Below, one piece after another: positions 44,895-54,009 of a stretch of DNA of 64,000 nucleotides. A program made the translations under genes and the position numbers. Numbering within the stretch: the first letter of the stretch is position 1; each line of letters opens with the position of its first letter. The stretch lies in the NCBI GenBank assembly GCA_020344415.1, contig CP070825.1:3867215-3931214 (forward strand). Direction: 5' to 3'. This stretch comes from Candidatus Aminicenantota bacterium (GTDB taxonomy: Bacteria; Acidobacteriota; Aminicenantia; Aminicenantales; Aminicenantaceae). The notes under the pieces are model-generated. The model searched no databases, had not been told where the DNA came from, and saw only the letters and a program-made list of their open reading frames with translations.

Positions 44895-44953
44895 GTTTTA
44901 TAGTTGTTTAAGAAATCTTAAGTTTAGTGGATGGACAGCTTTTGAATTTATAA

Positions 44954-45850
44954 TCAGGAGATACCCTTTACAGTGTAAGGTTTCCGCGTTTCTACAAGGT
45001 CGATAAAGAATTTTTCCCTGAAGTATTCAAGCTTTGGATAAGCTACAGCTATTTCTTTTCTGGACACCAATTTTCCTAGCACTTTCTCGAGTAAATCTGC
45101 CCGATGGCGAGGGAAAATATTCAATGCTTCCAGTATTAACGGTCTGATTCTTTCAATTGGAGCAATTAAGACATTAGTTGATAACAATCCTGTCCCGTAC
45201 CAGATAGCTTTGTCAGCCTTTTTATCAGGCCACATGTTTGGTTCTTTAGTCAATCCTCGATCTAGAGGACGGCTGATTGCAGTGACGAAAGGACGCTCAT
45301 GGAAAAAGCGACAGAGGGGCTCTATGGACTCTGGCCGAATGGCAATTTTCCAGTCGCCATCAGTATGGCAGAAAAGATAAGCTGAACCTTCCTCCCCTTG
45401 ATCGAGATTGCACACCCAGCCACGCAAGAAATTAAGGCTGATCCGGTTAAAATGACCCATCTTGCCAGCATAATATCCCCGGCGGCTCACAACTCTGGGC
45501 TGGGTCAGCCATAATAAATTATCGAAGCCGCCCTTATAATCTTTTTTCATAAAGGCTCTTAAATCATAGGCAGTCCCATCTATAGCCAGACTTGACCAAG
45601 CAAGAACAGGTCCCAGGCTCTTGAGATTCGAGTATGCAATTTCAAGTTCATCCTGACGTTTTGATGTAATGAGTGTCGACCAAATAATCTTGCTTCCGAC
45701 TCCGGGAATATCTTCGCTGACATTTATTTCTTTCTTAAGAAGCTTGGGTTTTCGAAAGAAGGCAACGGTTCGATTCCATACACCTAGAAGTTCTTTGCGA
45801 AGGAGATACGATTTATGCCTGAATAAGGAAAAAAGACGCGTCATTCTCAA
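44954..45850 (-). CDS. Uncharacterised protein, possibly a glycosyltransferase
   Basis: A 298-residue protein I do not recognise. It has no signal peptide or membrane helix. Residues 55-90 (KIIWSTLITSKRQDELEIAY, then LGPVLAWSSLAIDG) and a LFCHTDGDWKIAI segment near residue 165, which contains an acidic D-x-D, are compatible with a GT-A-like fold but do not prove it. It lies between the Wzx gene and the heptose operon on the same strand, with small gaps on both sides, so a role in glycan assembly or modification is likely. Confidence 0.6.
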   Translation of the reverse strand: MRMTRLFSLFRHKSYLLRKELLGVWNRTVAFFRKPKLLKKEINVSEDIPGVGSKIIWSTLITSKRQDELEIAYSNLKSLGPVLAWSSLAIDGTAYDLRAFMKKDYKGGFDNLLWLTQPRVVSRRGYYAGKMGHFNRISLNFLRGWVCNLDQGEEGSAYLFCHTDGDWKIAIRPESIEPLCRFFHERPFVTAISRPLDRGLTKEPNMWPDKKADKAIWYGTGLLSTNVLIAPIERIRPLILEALNIFPRHRADLLEKVLGKLVSRKEIAVAYPKLEYFREKFFIDLVETRKPYTVKGIS

Positions 45851-45913
45851 CCTCAGAAAAAGGCCCGGCTTCGCCAGTTAAAAGACATATTAAAGAATAG
45901 GATAATAAAAAAA

Positions 45914-46588
45914 CTAAATCTTTTTTGCGTCATCTAGAAATTGCTGGACAGTTTCTTTACTGTAGGGGTGGATTATCATGCCCTCTAAAAGATGAGGCGT
46001 GACCGTTACTATGTGAGCACCGGCTGCCAGCCACTCTACTACATTTAAGACTTCTCTTGTTGAGCCAATAATGATCTTGCTTTTAAGGTCAAAATTATCA
46101 ATAAGGAGCCGTATCTTTTGGATTTCATCTATACAGTTATAGCCCATATTGTTGACACGTCCGCCAAAGAGTGAGACAAAAGTGGCTCCTGCCAGGGAGG
46201 CTAAAAAGCATTGTTGAGCGCTCATCATGGCTGTGACGTTAATCCGAATATTGTATTCGTTTTCCAGTTTGTGAACAGCCTCTAGATTGTCAAGCTCACC
46301 ATCGGGGCCATGGATTGTAATCTTGATGTTAATGTTATTAGCCCATTGAGAAAATTCTCTCGCTTGATTTATCATTCCATCTGGATCATTATTCGTAACT
46401 TCCACGGATAGCGGATAGGGATCGATTAGTTTTGCGATTTCAATCGCCCTCTGTTTTACTCCATCCATCCCTCCTGTAACGCTAGATTTTACAAGAATAG
46501 TGGGATTGGTGGTCACACCGCGAATAATACCCATCTTCATGAATTTTTCTATTTCATCAATATTTCCAGTGTCCAGAAAAATTGGCAT
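45914..46588 (-). CDS. Transaldolase/fructose-6-phosphate aldolase-like protein in the heptose operon
   Basis: A 224-residue TIM-barrel protein of the small transaldolase (TalC/FSA) class. FLDTGNIDEIEKFM and RGVTTNPTILVK are the family N terminus; Lys89 in NINIKITIHG matches the Schiff-base lysine; INVTAMMSAQQCFLA and AGATFVSLFGGR match NVTLIFS...QA and AGA..VSPFVGR with changes. The start is coupled to the stop of the gmhB-type gene by TAATG after GGAGGAATTC. Transaldolases make sedoheptulose 7-phosphate, the GmhA substrate, so it may feed this pathway. The divergent sequence leaves another aldol reaction possible. Confidence 0.75.
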   Translation of the reverse strand: MPIFLDTGNIDEIEKFMKMGIIRGVTTNPTILVKSSVTGGMDGVKQRAIEIAKLIDPYPLSVEVTNNDPDGMINQAREFSQWANNINIKITIHGPDGELDNLEAVHKLENEYNIRINVTAMMSAQQCFLASLAGATFVSLFGGRVNNMGYNCIDEIQKIRLLIDNFDLKSKIIIGSTREVLNVVEWLAAGAHIVTVTPHLLEGMIIHPYSKETVQQFLDDAKKI

Positions 46589-47118
46589 TAGAATTCCTCC
46601 TTTTTGTTTAAAATTGTGCTAACAGCCTCCTGGATATGCTTTGCTCTTTTGAAGCAATTGACGTCTTGATTATAGCGCGCGTCGATCAATATCCCTTTAC
46701 AGCCAGCATTTTTTGCTGCCTCCATGTCTTTCCAGCCATCGCCCATAAAAAAAGACTGGTTTGCATCAATATTATATTTCTTCAACGCATGTGATATCAT
46801 CCCAGGTCGAGGTTTACGACAAGAGCAATCGTCAACATCATCATGAGGACATATCAATATATCATCCACCGGCAAATTAGCCTGAATCATATCATTCATC
46901 TTGTCGAGTTCTGAAACATCCATTTTTCCTCTGGCAATATCTGGCTGATTTGAAACAATAATGACAATATAGCCTGCTTTCTTTAACCTCCTGAGTTCTT
47001 CTTCGATATTCTCGGTGAATTCAAATTCACTCAAAGACCTGGGTGAATGAGGTTCTCCGTCCTTGAGAATAATCTTGTTGACAACGCCATCGCGATCGAG
47101 GAACACGGCCTTGTTCAT
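46588..47118 (-). CDS. gmhB: D,D-heptose 1,7-bisphosphate phosphatase-like HAD protein
   Basis: A 176-residue HAD-IIIA phosphatase. FLDRDGVVN holds the nucleophile and acid/base aspartates; VIIVSNQPDIARG is motif II; the zinc loop CPHDDVDDCSCRKPRPGM has the Cys-x-His...Cys-x-Cys pattern of GmhB; FMGDGWKDMEAAKNAGC is motif IV. GmhB removes the 7-phosphate of heptose bisphosphate before nucleotidyl transfer. ATG at 47118 is chosen: it overlaps the stop of the upstream isomerase as ATGA, while the ATG at 47133 lacks a ribosome site. Confidence 0.85.
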   Translation of the reverse strand: MNKAVFLDRDGVVNKIILKDGEPHSPRSLSEFEFTENIEEELRRLKKAGYIVIIVSNQPDIARGKMDVSELDKMNDMIQANLPVDDILICPHDDVDDCSCRKPRPGMISHALKKYNIDANQSFFMGDGWKDMEAAKNAGCKGILIDARYNQDVNCFKRAKHIQEAVSTILNKKEEF

Positions 47119-47720
47119 TTCATGGATTCCCATTTCATTTCATGAACTTTAACGGCGGGATGAGAAACTAAAAGATGCCAGATTACTGACTGAAAAGCTT
47201 CTGTATGAGGGGTAACGGTTTCATTGTTCACTGTTGGAATGATAATGCAGGCATCAGCCACTTGAGCTGTATAACCTCCGTCGCGACCAACCACTCCAAG
47301 TATTTTTGCACCTGATTCTTTGGAAAATTTGAGCGCATTTACGATATTGGGACTGATGTTTTTCTCAGCGTTTCCACCACCAACACTGAAAACAAAAACT
47401 CCATCATTTGAGTTAATCCTGTTTCCTTTAAGCCAATTGACAAATGTCGTCTCCCAGCCATCATCGTTTACTCGGGCAGTCAGCTCAGAGACGTTGTCTA
47501 TTGGAGTGTAGCATTCGATTCCAGCGATTTTGCGGAAATCGTTAACAGCATGAGTGGCGTTTCCGGCGCCTCCACCGACGCCTAAAAAGAAAAGTCGACC
47601 CTCCTTTTCTCGAATATCCACAATTAAATTGACCATTTTTTCTATATCTGAGATATTGATTCCATCGACAATTTGTTTGGCCTCTTTTAGATAACTTTTT
47701 ATATAATCTGAACTCATCAT
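47115..47720 (-). CDS. gmhA: Phosphoheptose isomerase-like SIS protein
   Basis: A 201-residue SIS-domain protein like GmhA, which turns sedoheptulose 7-phosphate into glycero-manno-heptose 7-phosphate. The phosphosugar-binding strand reads LFFLGVGGGAGNATHAVNDF; later FVFSVGGGNAEKN and LGVVGRDGGYTAQVADACI. A C-terminal HTEAFQSVIWHLLV segment matches the H-x-x-x-E region of sugar isomerases. AAGGTGAG precedes the ATG. It lies between the heptokinase (30-base gap) and the phosphatase (4-base overlap). Confidence 0.8.
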   Translation of the reverse strand: MMSSDYIKSYLKEAKQIVDGINISDIEKMVNLIVDIREKEGRLFFLGVGGGAGNATHAVNDFRKIAGIECYTPIDNVSELTARVNDDGWETTFVNWLKGNRINSNDGVFVFSVGGGNAEKNISPNIVNALKFSKESGAKILGVVGRDGGYTAQVADACIIIPTVNNETVTPHTEAFQSVIWHLLVSHPAVKVHEMKWESMK

Positions 47721-47750
47721 CTCACCTTCTAAAAAATAAATAGAATTAGA

Positions 47751-48743
47751 TTATCTCGCCTTCATATTCACCAATATCTTCGCTCCTTCAAAATCAAACC
47801 TGAAATGCATGAAAGGAAGTCCCTGTTTCTTCATAGCTTCGATCAATTTACTCTGTTCCCGTGGACAATAAAACATGAAGAAGCCTCCCCCGCCTGCGCC
47901 CTTGATTTTTCCACCTGTTGCGCCATTCTTTCGGGCAATCTCGTAGCATTCATCTATAAAAGGATCCGAGATTTTTGAGGATAATTTCTTTTTTGTTCTC
48001 CAATGAAGATCAAGAAGCTCTCCAAATTTACCCAGGTCTCCCTTTTCGAATGCCGTCCGGGTTTCGATACCGATTTCTTTAATCTGATGCAGTGTAGATA
48101 CAATAGATTCATCTCTTTTTTTAGTCTTTTCATTCTGGGAAGACAGGATATCTGATGCCTTTCTTTCAATCCCGGTATAAAAGAGCATGATATTGTTTTC
48201 TAATTCCATCATCTTTTCGTTCGTCATATGGATAGGTTCAACTAGTACATCCCCATCCCTTTCAAACGTTAAGCAGGTCACGCTGCCGAAAGCAGAGATA
48301 TATTGATCCTGTTTTCCGATAGGTTCCTCTAAAATATCGATTTCGATTTCACAGGCCTCTTCAGCAAGATCCTTCAACGAGATAAAATCTCGCTTGTAAG
48401 CGTGTAAGGCGTTCAAAAGGGATACGGTGAATGCGCTGGATGATCCCAAACCGCAATTGGCCGGGACGTCGGCTATAGAAACTAGCTCAATTTGCTTATC
48501 TACATCTAATTTTTTCAAGGATTCCCTGAATATTTTATGCCTTATACTGTCTACTGAATCCACTATTTCAGTTTCAGAATAACTCAGTCTTATACTTTCA
48601 TAAAATCGCCGGTTGACTGAGATGAAAACATACTTGTCTATGGCGGCTGCAATTAAAAAGCCTCCGAATTCTGAATAGTATGAAGATAGATCCGTGCCAC
48701 CTCCACCCAGTGAGATTCTGACAGGTGCTCGAGAAATGATCAT
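47751..48743 (-). CDS. hddA: D-glycero-alpha-D-manno-heptose 7-phosphate kinase-like GHMP kinase
   Basis: A 330-residue GHMP kinase. The N terminus RAPVRISLGGGGTDLSSYY and the ATP-binding loop PANCGLGSSSAFTVSLLNAL are nearly the family consensus for HddA; the C-terminal GATGGKIKGAGGGGFFMFY is the third GHMP motif. HddA phosphorylates C1 of heptose 7-phosphate for the GDP-heptose route used in S-layer, capsule and O-antigen chains. Neighbours gmhA, gmhB and an NTP transferase complete the pathway. A fucokinase-like alternative is less likely given this context. Confidence 0.85.
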   Translation of the reverse strand: MIISRAPVRISLGGGGTDLSSYYSEFGGFLIAAAIDKYVFISVNRRFYESIRLSYSETEIVDSVDSIRHKIFRESLKKLDVDKQIELVSIADVPANCGLGSSSAFTVSLLNALHAYKRDFISLKDLAEEACEIEIDILEEPIGKQDQYISAFGSVTCLTFERDGDVLVEPIHMTNEKMMELENNIMLFYTGIERKASDILSSQNEKTKKRDESIVSTLHQIKEIGIETRTAFEKGDLGKFGELLDLHWRTKKKLSSKISDPFIDECYEIARKNGATGGKIKGAGGGGFFMFYCPREQSKLIEAMKKQGLPFMHFRFDFEGAKILVNMKAR

Positions 48744-48745
48744 TC

Positions 48746-49453
48746 TTACCTCTCCCTCAAATCCTTATGCGAGAGGAATGCCTCAAATTCCTCTAATCCC
48801 GAGATTGAGCCGATCTCGTAAAAAGGTTGTTTGGTTTCATAAGCCGCTAGCCTCCCTTCTAGAGACCATTTTTTAAAAACCTTTTCTATAGCAAACACTC
48901 TATCGGCTGGGACCTCTTTTAGGATAACTTTATTAAACACCGAAATCCCGTTATCAATATATATCATATCGGGATATGATTTCCACTTATCGTATAAGAC
49001 AATTTTATTGTTTCTAACAATAACATTGCTTTTTACCCTCTGGTTATGATTTTTGTAAACAACCATCATTCCCTCGTGGCCGGCTTTAAGATAGGCATTC
49101 CAGATATCAGGATAATCCAATAAGAGATAGGAATCTCCCCACATAAGAAAAAAATTTTCGTCCAAGAGGGGCTCTGCTTTTTTTAGAGCTCCACCAGTGC
49201 CCAACAGATTTTCACCTTCTTCGCTGTATTGAATGCTGACTCCGAATTTTTTCCCATTGCTGAAGTGGTCTTTGATTTGCTCCCCAAGATGTCCTATACA
49301 GAGCAATATCCTCCTGATTTGGCTTTCCCTTAATAATTCAATTTGATGTTGAAGGAATGGTTTACCCAAAATCCTAATCATGGATTTTGGAATTTTTTCA
49401 AAGCGGCTTTTCAGGCGAGTTCCTATTCCACCCGCAAGGATAACCATCTGCAT
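48746..49453 (-). CDS. hddC: Heptose 1-phosphate nucleotidyltransferase-like protein
   Basis: A 235-residue nucleotidyltransferase that would activate heptose 1-phosphate with GTP (HddC) or a similar NTP. LAGGIGTRLKSRFEKIPKSMIRI is the diphosphate-binding signature (shown only in part: GGIGTRL, then PKSM), with GTGGALKKAEPLL and the metal-site WGDSYLL. Two bases separate its stop from the hddA-type start, and one base separates it from the epimerase upstream. The nucleotide and exact sugar are not readable from sequence. Confidence 0.82.
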   Translation of the reverse strand: MQMVILAGGIGTRLKSRFEKIPKSMIRILGKPFLQHQIELLRESQIRRILLCIGHLGEQIKDHFSNGKKFGVSIQYSEEGENLLGTGGALKKAEPLLDENFFLMWGDSYLLLDYPDIWNAYLKAGHEGMMVVYKNHNQRVKSNVIVRNNKIVLYDKWKSYPDMIYIDNGISVFNKVILKEVPADRVFAIEKVFKKWSLEGRLAAYETKQPFYEIGSISGLEEFEAFLSHKDLRER

Positions 49454-49454
49454 T

Positions 49455-50390
49455 TTATTCTCTTTCCAACATTTCCCGGATTGATTTCCTTATAGCCTCT
49501 GTAGAATTATATTTTGCCCGCCAGCCAAGACGATGGATTTTATCCAGATCAAATCTCACCTTGGGCACGTCCCCTTTCCATCCTCGGTTGCCGCCCGTAT
49601 AGTGGAGGCGGACGTCCTTGAGCTCCATTTCTTCAATGACGATTTTAGCAATGGTTGTTACATCGATGTAATCGTCGGTAGCCACATTGAAAACATTCAC
49701 TTTATCAGAAGACCCTTTATATACGAATAACATAGCCTCGGCGACATCTGTGACATGAATATAGGATTTGCTCTGCGTTCCGTCGCCAAGAATGGTTAAC
49801 TCTTTTGGATTTTCTTTTAACTTATGGATGAAATCATAGCCTACACCATGGGTTTGTCTCTTTCCTACGACATTAGCAAACCGAAAGATGTATCCTTGCA
49901 TATCAAACATATGGCAGAAGGCACTGATCAAGCCTTCACAGGACAATTTGCTCGCCCCGTACATAGATATTGGGAGAAGCGGCCCAAAGTCTTCGGGAGT
50001 TGGAGTGGTGCCCACATCTCCATATATTCCACTTCCAGATGAATAGATGATTTTTTTGACTCCATTGTGTCGCATGGTCTCGAGGACATTATATGTAAGA
50101 AGGGTCCCCTCTCTTAAATCCAGGTCTGTTTCCAGCATGCTCCGAGCAATATCAGGATTAGCTGCAAAGTGAAAAATGGCATCATAGTTTTTCATCGCTT
50201 TTTTGAGATGGCTCAGGTCTCCCAGATCACCTTTTATAAATTTAAATTTATCATTCTCTTGATGATGAGCAACATAATCAGTCTTTCCAGAAGTCAAGTT
50301 GTCAAATACAGTAACCTCTCCTTCTTTTATTAGCTCATCCACCATATGACTGCCGATAAAACCTGCTCCGCCTGTTATAAAATATTTCAA
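49455..50390 (-). CDS. NAD-dependent sugar epimerase/dehydratase (extended SDR)
   Basis: A 311-residue extended short-chain dehydrogenase. The NAD motif FITGGAGFIGSHMVDEL is at the N terminus; FHFAANPDIARSM, SSGSGIYGD and the catalytic YGASK (Tyr-x-x-x-Lys) follow. It is the first gene of the six-gene heptose operon, so it probably modifies the nucleotide-activated heptose (epimerisation) or makes another nucleotide sugar for the same chain. Its family relation to UDP-glucose 4-epimerase is general and does not set the substrate. Confidence 0.82.
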   Translation of the reverse strand: MKYFITGGAGFIGSHMVDELIKEGEVTVFDNLTSGKTDYVAHHQENDKFKFIKGDLGDLSHLKKAMKNYDAIFHFAANPDIARSMLETDLDLREGTLLTYNVLETMRHNGVKKIIYSSGSGIYGDVGTTPTPEDFGPLLPISMYGASKLSCEGLISAFCHMFDMQGYIFRFANVVGKRQTHGVGYDFIHKLKENPKELTILGDGTQSKSYIHVTDVAEAMLFVYKGSSDKVNVFNVATDDYIDVTTIAKIVIEEMELKDVRLHYTGGNRGWKGDVPKVRFDLDKIHRLGWRAKYNSTEAIRKSIREMLERE

Positions 50391-50468
50391 AGGACTTCTC
50401 CTGATGTTTCTATGATATCTCTAATGATGGTTTCTTCTTTATTTTGCAAGCTAAGGCCTCAGATGTTA

Positions 50469-51362
50469 TTATGTTCGCATCCCGTCCAAAACACCCTTAA
50501 TCCTAAAAAAGATGCTCTTTAAATTCCCTCGTGTTCCCTTACGAAGTGCAATTCTTATGATGACAAATAAAGAATGAAAACAAAATACAATCCAATGATG
50601 AAGTCTTGCATGTTTTCTCATCAGCCAGATAACCTCTTTGCTTCTTATGTAATCTATATCCTTTGTTGCCCAGATATTGGAGTCCTTATGCCACATAACA
50701 GCTTTAGGAATGGCCACAATTTTATATCCAGAACGCCTTGCTCGGATGCTCAATTCTGTATCCTCTCCATAGTAAAAATGGGAATCCAATTTACCAATTT
50801 TTTTTATAACCTGACTTCGCACCATCAAACAGCATCCTATAGCATGATCCACTTCAATCGTCGCATGAGAATCATATTGCCCGTGATCGATCTCGCCATT
50901 TCCCAGCAAATTCGTGTTCCCTGTATAAAAACTTATGCCTCCTCCCAAGGACCATATTCTATTCCGATCAGAGTAAAAATAGATTTTGGGTGTAACAATA
51001 GCCACTCGCTTATCTTTTTCTGCTTCAGATACAAGTTCTGATAGAATGTTTTTATGTACAATAGCATCATTGTCCAAAAACATGATGTAATCTGCTGAAC
51101 TTGATAAGGCATAATCTATTCCTATGTTCCGGCTGTCTGTTATGCCCAAATTTTTTTCGCTTCTGATCAGCTTTACAGAAGGAAATTGCTTGCTTATGAC
51201 TTCACAGGAATCGTCACTCGAAACATTATCTATGACCACTGCTTCATAGTTCGGATAATCTGATTTCAATACAGAATTCAAGCACTCCACGGTGTAATCC
51301 CTTTGATTCCAATTAAGGATTATTACAGATACTTTTGGTATCGACTTTGCTTTCTTGTTCAT
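50469..51362 (-). CDS. GT2 glycosyltransferase
   Basis: A 297-residue GT2 enzyme: KVSVIILNWNQRDYTVECLN, VVIDNVSSDDS, FLDNDAIVHKN as metal-site region, and FYYGEDTELSIRARRSGYK for the acceptor half. The C-terminal 50 residues include a hydrophobic stretch (WIVFCFHSLFVIIRIAL) that may sit on the membrane. It starts about 80 bases upstream of the epimerase and is followed upstream by a second GT2 and a deacetylase. Donor and acceptor unknown. Confidence 0.8.
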   Translation of the reverse strand: MNKKAKSIPKVSVIILNWNQRDYTVECLNSVLKSDYPNYEAVVIDNVSSDDSCEVISKQFPSVKLIRSEKNLGITDSRNIGIDYALSSSADYIMFLDNDAIVHKNILSELVSEAEKDKRVAIVTPKIYFYSDRNRIWSLGGGISFYTGNTNLLGNGEIDHGQYDSHATIEVDHAIGCCLMVRSQVIKKIGKLDSHFYYGEDTELSIRARRSGYKIVAIPKAVMWHKDSNIWATKDIDYIRSKEVIWLMRKHARLHHWIVFCFHSLFVIIRIALRKGTRGNLKSIFFRIKGVLDGMRT

Positions 51363-51386
51363 GAATTATGCTTTTCTGTATTAGTT

Positions 51387-52286
51387 TTACAATTCTTTTC
51401 TATTGAGCAGCTGTTCGGCATATCCTTTTGCATATCCTGAGCTCCACATCACACATCCCAAGAAAAATAAAGGAAAAGTGCTCATGATATCATACATTAA
51501 TTTATTTTTTAAGTGTATTGAGCGCCAGATAACTCTCATAGCCCGGATAAAAGGGAAAAGAGGGAGTAACAGGGATAGAACCAAAGGATTATTCATAAAA
51601 GAGCCGGATAGTTTTTCCATTTGTCTGATTTCATAGGAGTGTTTTCCGTGCATTATTTGTTTTTTGACATACTGCTTAAAATTAATTTCGTTTTTGTGAG
51701 ATACTTTTATGTCTGGGTCAAAAATTATCTTTTCGCCTTTTTCAGCAATTTTGTGGCAAAGCACTAAATCTTCCCCAGCCCGGATATCTGGAAACAGCCC
51801 CTGGTTATCGAAGATCTCTCTTGAGAATGAACAGTTAGCGGCTGAGACAAATTTTACCTCTCTTTTTGCATTTCTTGGAGAGAACTCAAGAATCTCCAAC
51901 GGGTATTCGGCTTTGCTAAAGATGTTTTCATGACTTCCATTAGCTATGGAGCCGCCAACAACTCTATAGCCTTTTCGATGCCATGAGATTATTTTAGAAA
52001 GCCAATCAGAAGAAGGAATGCAATCTGCATCGATAAAGGCCACTCTATCCCCCTGGCTCTTTTGAATTCCTATATTCCTTGCTGCGCCTGCGAATACTCT
52101 CTTTTTTAATTGGATAAATTGTACAGTTGGGAAATACTCTCTTACAATTTTATGTGTTTCATCACTCGAGCTATTGATTACTAAAATTTCAAACTTTTCT
52201 TCTGTTTTTTGGGCTGTTAATGACCGAAGACATTCACTGATGGTCAATTGAGAATAATATCTTGGAATAATTATCGAGATCATCAA
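51387..52286 (-). CDS. GT2 glycosyltransferase with C-terminal membrane segment
   Basis: A 299-residue GT2 enzyme: ISIIIPRYYSQLTISECLRS, LVINSSSDETH, FIDADCIPSSDW (DxD) and AGEDLVLCHKIAEKGEK. The C-terminal 70 residues have one or two hydrophobic stretches (PLVLSLLLPLFPFIRAM, and a later FFLGCVMW), as in mycofactocin- and cellulose-type GT2 proteins that act at the membrane. Its start overlaps the stop of the upstream deacetylase by 4 bases, so the two are coupled. Specificity unknown. Confidence 0.78.
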   Translation of the reverse strand: MMISIIIPRYYSQLTISECLRSLTAQKTEEKFEILVINSSSDETHKIVREYFPTVQFIQLKKRVFAGAARNIGIQKSQGDRVAFIDADCIPSSDWLSKIISWHRKGYRVVGGSIANGSHENIFSKAEYPLEILEFSPRNAKREVKFVSAANCSFSREIFDNQGLFPDIRAGEDLVLCHKIAEKGEKIIFDPDIKVSHKNEINFKQYVKKQIMHGKHSYEIRQMEKLSGSFMNNPLVLSLLLPLFPFIRAMRVIWRSIHLKNKLMYDIMSTFPLFFLGCVMWSSGYAKGYAEQLLNRKEL

Positions 52287-53110
52287 TTCACCGCGATGAT
52301 CTTTTTAAGAGCACGCATTCCAGATATCACTTTCTCCTTCAACAGGGGAATCCACTCGTAGCCACCTTCAATTTTTGCTCTGATCGTATCCGGGCTATCA
52401 GTTTCTCTTAAATAAATGCGCCGAAGACAAAGAATATCCTTTATGGTGTTTCGTGTACCCCAGTGGGCAGTTAGTCCAATCTCATAGCCCGTTTCTGCCA
52501 AGACCTTGGTTGTTAAAGAGGAAAAATCAACCAGTCTTCCATATGGATATGCGAATGTGACAACAGAGGTTGAAAGCAAATCTTCAAGCGTTCTCTTGGA
52601 TACAGCAGCTTGATGTCTCATCTCTTTAACAGGGAGTTTGTTCATCCGTAAATGGTCAACGCTGTGAGAGCCGAAATCTACTAGCTGTGTTTTGTTCAAC
52701 TGTTGTAATTGATGGGCATTCATGAGAGGTCTTTTATGAAACTTATGATAGGGATAATCCCATTCGTTAAACCTGCCGATAAAGGCTGTGGGGATTGATA
52801 CAGAGGAAGGTATCGTTAAATTTTCTAATACTGGAAAAGCAACTTCATAAAAATCGCTGAAAGCATCATCGAATGTGATGACGACCTTCCTTGACGACTC
52901 CTTATCTGTCATGGCTTCTTTGATTTCGTTGAGTCGAATTATTGGAAAGTTACTTCGAATAAACTCGATCTGGCGGTAAAATGTGTTTGGGCTGATCGTG
53001 TATGGATCTCGTTTAGTATTGATCGAATGATATGTTAGGATCGTTATTGGATTGGCGCGTCGAAAGGAAGGGGTCCATCCGAAGATATTTATCCACTTCT
53101 TATTCATCAC
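52283..53110 (-). CDS. Polysaccharide deacetylase
   Basis: A 275-residue NodB-homology (CE4) protein. VVITFDDAFSDFYEVAFPVL carries the catalytic Asp and metal Asp, and VDFGSHSVDHLRMN the two metal histidines; FAYPYGRLVDFSS is the substrate-groove Arg/Tyr motif. No signal peptide is visible, which is common for members encoded in surface-polysaccharide clusters. It likely de-N-acetylates a hexosamine in the glycan. It overlaps the following GT2 gene and differs clearly from the other deacetylase at 37033. Confidence 0.82.
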   Translation of the reverse strand: MMNKKWINIFGWTPSFRRANPITILTYHSINTKRDPYTISPNTFYRQIEFIRSNFPIIRLNEIKEAMTDKESSRKVVITFDDAFSDFYEVAFPVLENLTIPSSVSIPTAFIGRFNEWDYPYHKFHKRPLMNAHQLQQLNKTQLVDFGSHSVDHLRMNKLPVKEMRHQAAVSKRTLEDLLSTSVVTFAYPYGRLVDFSSLTTKVLAETGYEIGLTAHWGTRNTIKDILCLRRIYLRETDSPDTIRAKIEGGYEWIPLLKEKVISGMRALKKIIAVN

Positions 53111-53147
53111 TCAAGATTGGAGCATTCCGGTTGTATTAACCGAACAC

Positions 53148-54008
53148 TCAGCCTTTTTCAGTGAATTTTAAAAGGGGAATGAAAAACAGATATTTTATTT
53201 TGCTTATGGCGAGTAAGATAAAGTATTCGTAAAGCTTCCCGTTTTTTCTGAAGTATTTCAATAAGCTCGTCTGGAATTCAATGGTTCTCTTCGCTTCTCC
53301 CCATTGTTCAGCGCTTTTGGATAAAAAATGGACCGCTGAGACATAGGGAATATGGACAATCTTCCAGCCCGCTTTTTTTATCCTTAAGCATAAATCAACT
53401 TCTTCGAAGTACATCCAGTATCTCTCGTCAAAGCTTCCGACTTGGTCGAGCACATCTTTTCTCATGAACATAAAACTTCCCATGATTTGATCGACCTCTT
53501 TTGCATCCGCATGGTCCCAATCCAGCATTAAATATTCTCTGAAGGTTTTCATCTCAGGAAAGAGATATCTCAAGCCCACTAACATAAGAAAAAATGTCTT
53601 AAAGCGTGGAAATCTTCTGCAGGAGTGTTGGAGGGTACCGTCTGGAAAGGTCAACTTGCAAGATGAAGCCGCCACCTCAGGATTTTGCTCCATGAAGCCA
53701 AACATTTCGTCCAGACAATTTTCTCCTACAACAATATCGCTGTTCAGGAATAAGATATATTTCCCCCTGGCTTTCGCTAATCCTTGATTATTAGCCTTGC
53801 CAAATCCTTTGTTTAGTTGGTTTTTTATGAGAGTAATATCTGGAAAGCTCTCCTCGACCATCTCAGGGCTTCCGTCTGTAGAGCAATTGTCCACGACAAT
53901 GATTTTAAAGGAGGTTCTTTTAGTCTGAGCTTTTATGGATTCAATGCATTGAGACAAGAGGTCTTTTGTGTTCCAACTAACGATGATGATTGATAAATCG
54001 CATTCCAT
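53148..54008 (-). CDS. GT2 glycosyltransferase (rhamnosyltransferase-like)
   Basis: A 286-residue GT2 enzyme: LSIIIVSWNTKDLLSQCIES, IVVDNCSTDGSPEMVEE, a FLNSDIVVGENC region instead of DxD, MGSFMFMRKDVLDQVG and WMYFEEVDLCLRIKKAGWK. This variant is common in rhamnan and O-antigen assembly. The ATG at 54008 is chosen: it lies directly after the stop of the upstream fusion gene, and the only earlier start is a TTG inside that gene. It forms part of the run led by Wzm/Wzt. Confidence 0.8.
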   Translation of the reverse strand: MECDLSIIIVSWNTKDLLSQCIESIKAQTKRTSFKIIVVDNCSTDGSPEMVEESFPDITLIKNQLNKGFGKANNQGLAKARGKYILFLNSDIVVGENCLDEMFGFMEQNPEVAASSCKLTFPDGTLQHSCRRFPRFKTFFLMLVGLRYLFPEMKTFREYLMLDWDHADAKEVDQIMGSFMFMRKDVLDQVGSFDERYWMYFEEVDLCLRIKKAGWKIVHIPYVSAVHFLSKSAEQWGEAKRTIEFQTSLLKYFRKNGKLYEYFILLAISKIKYLFFIPLLKFTEKG

Positions 54009-54009
54009 A

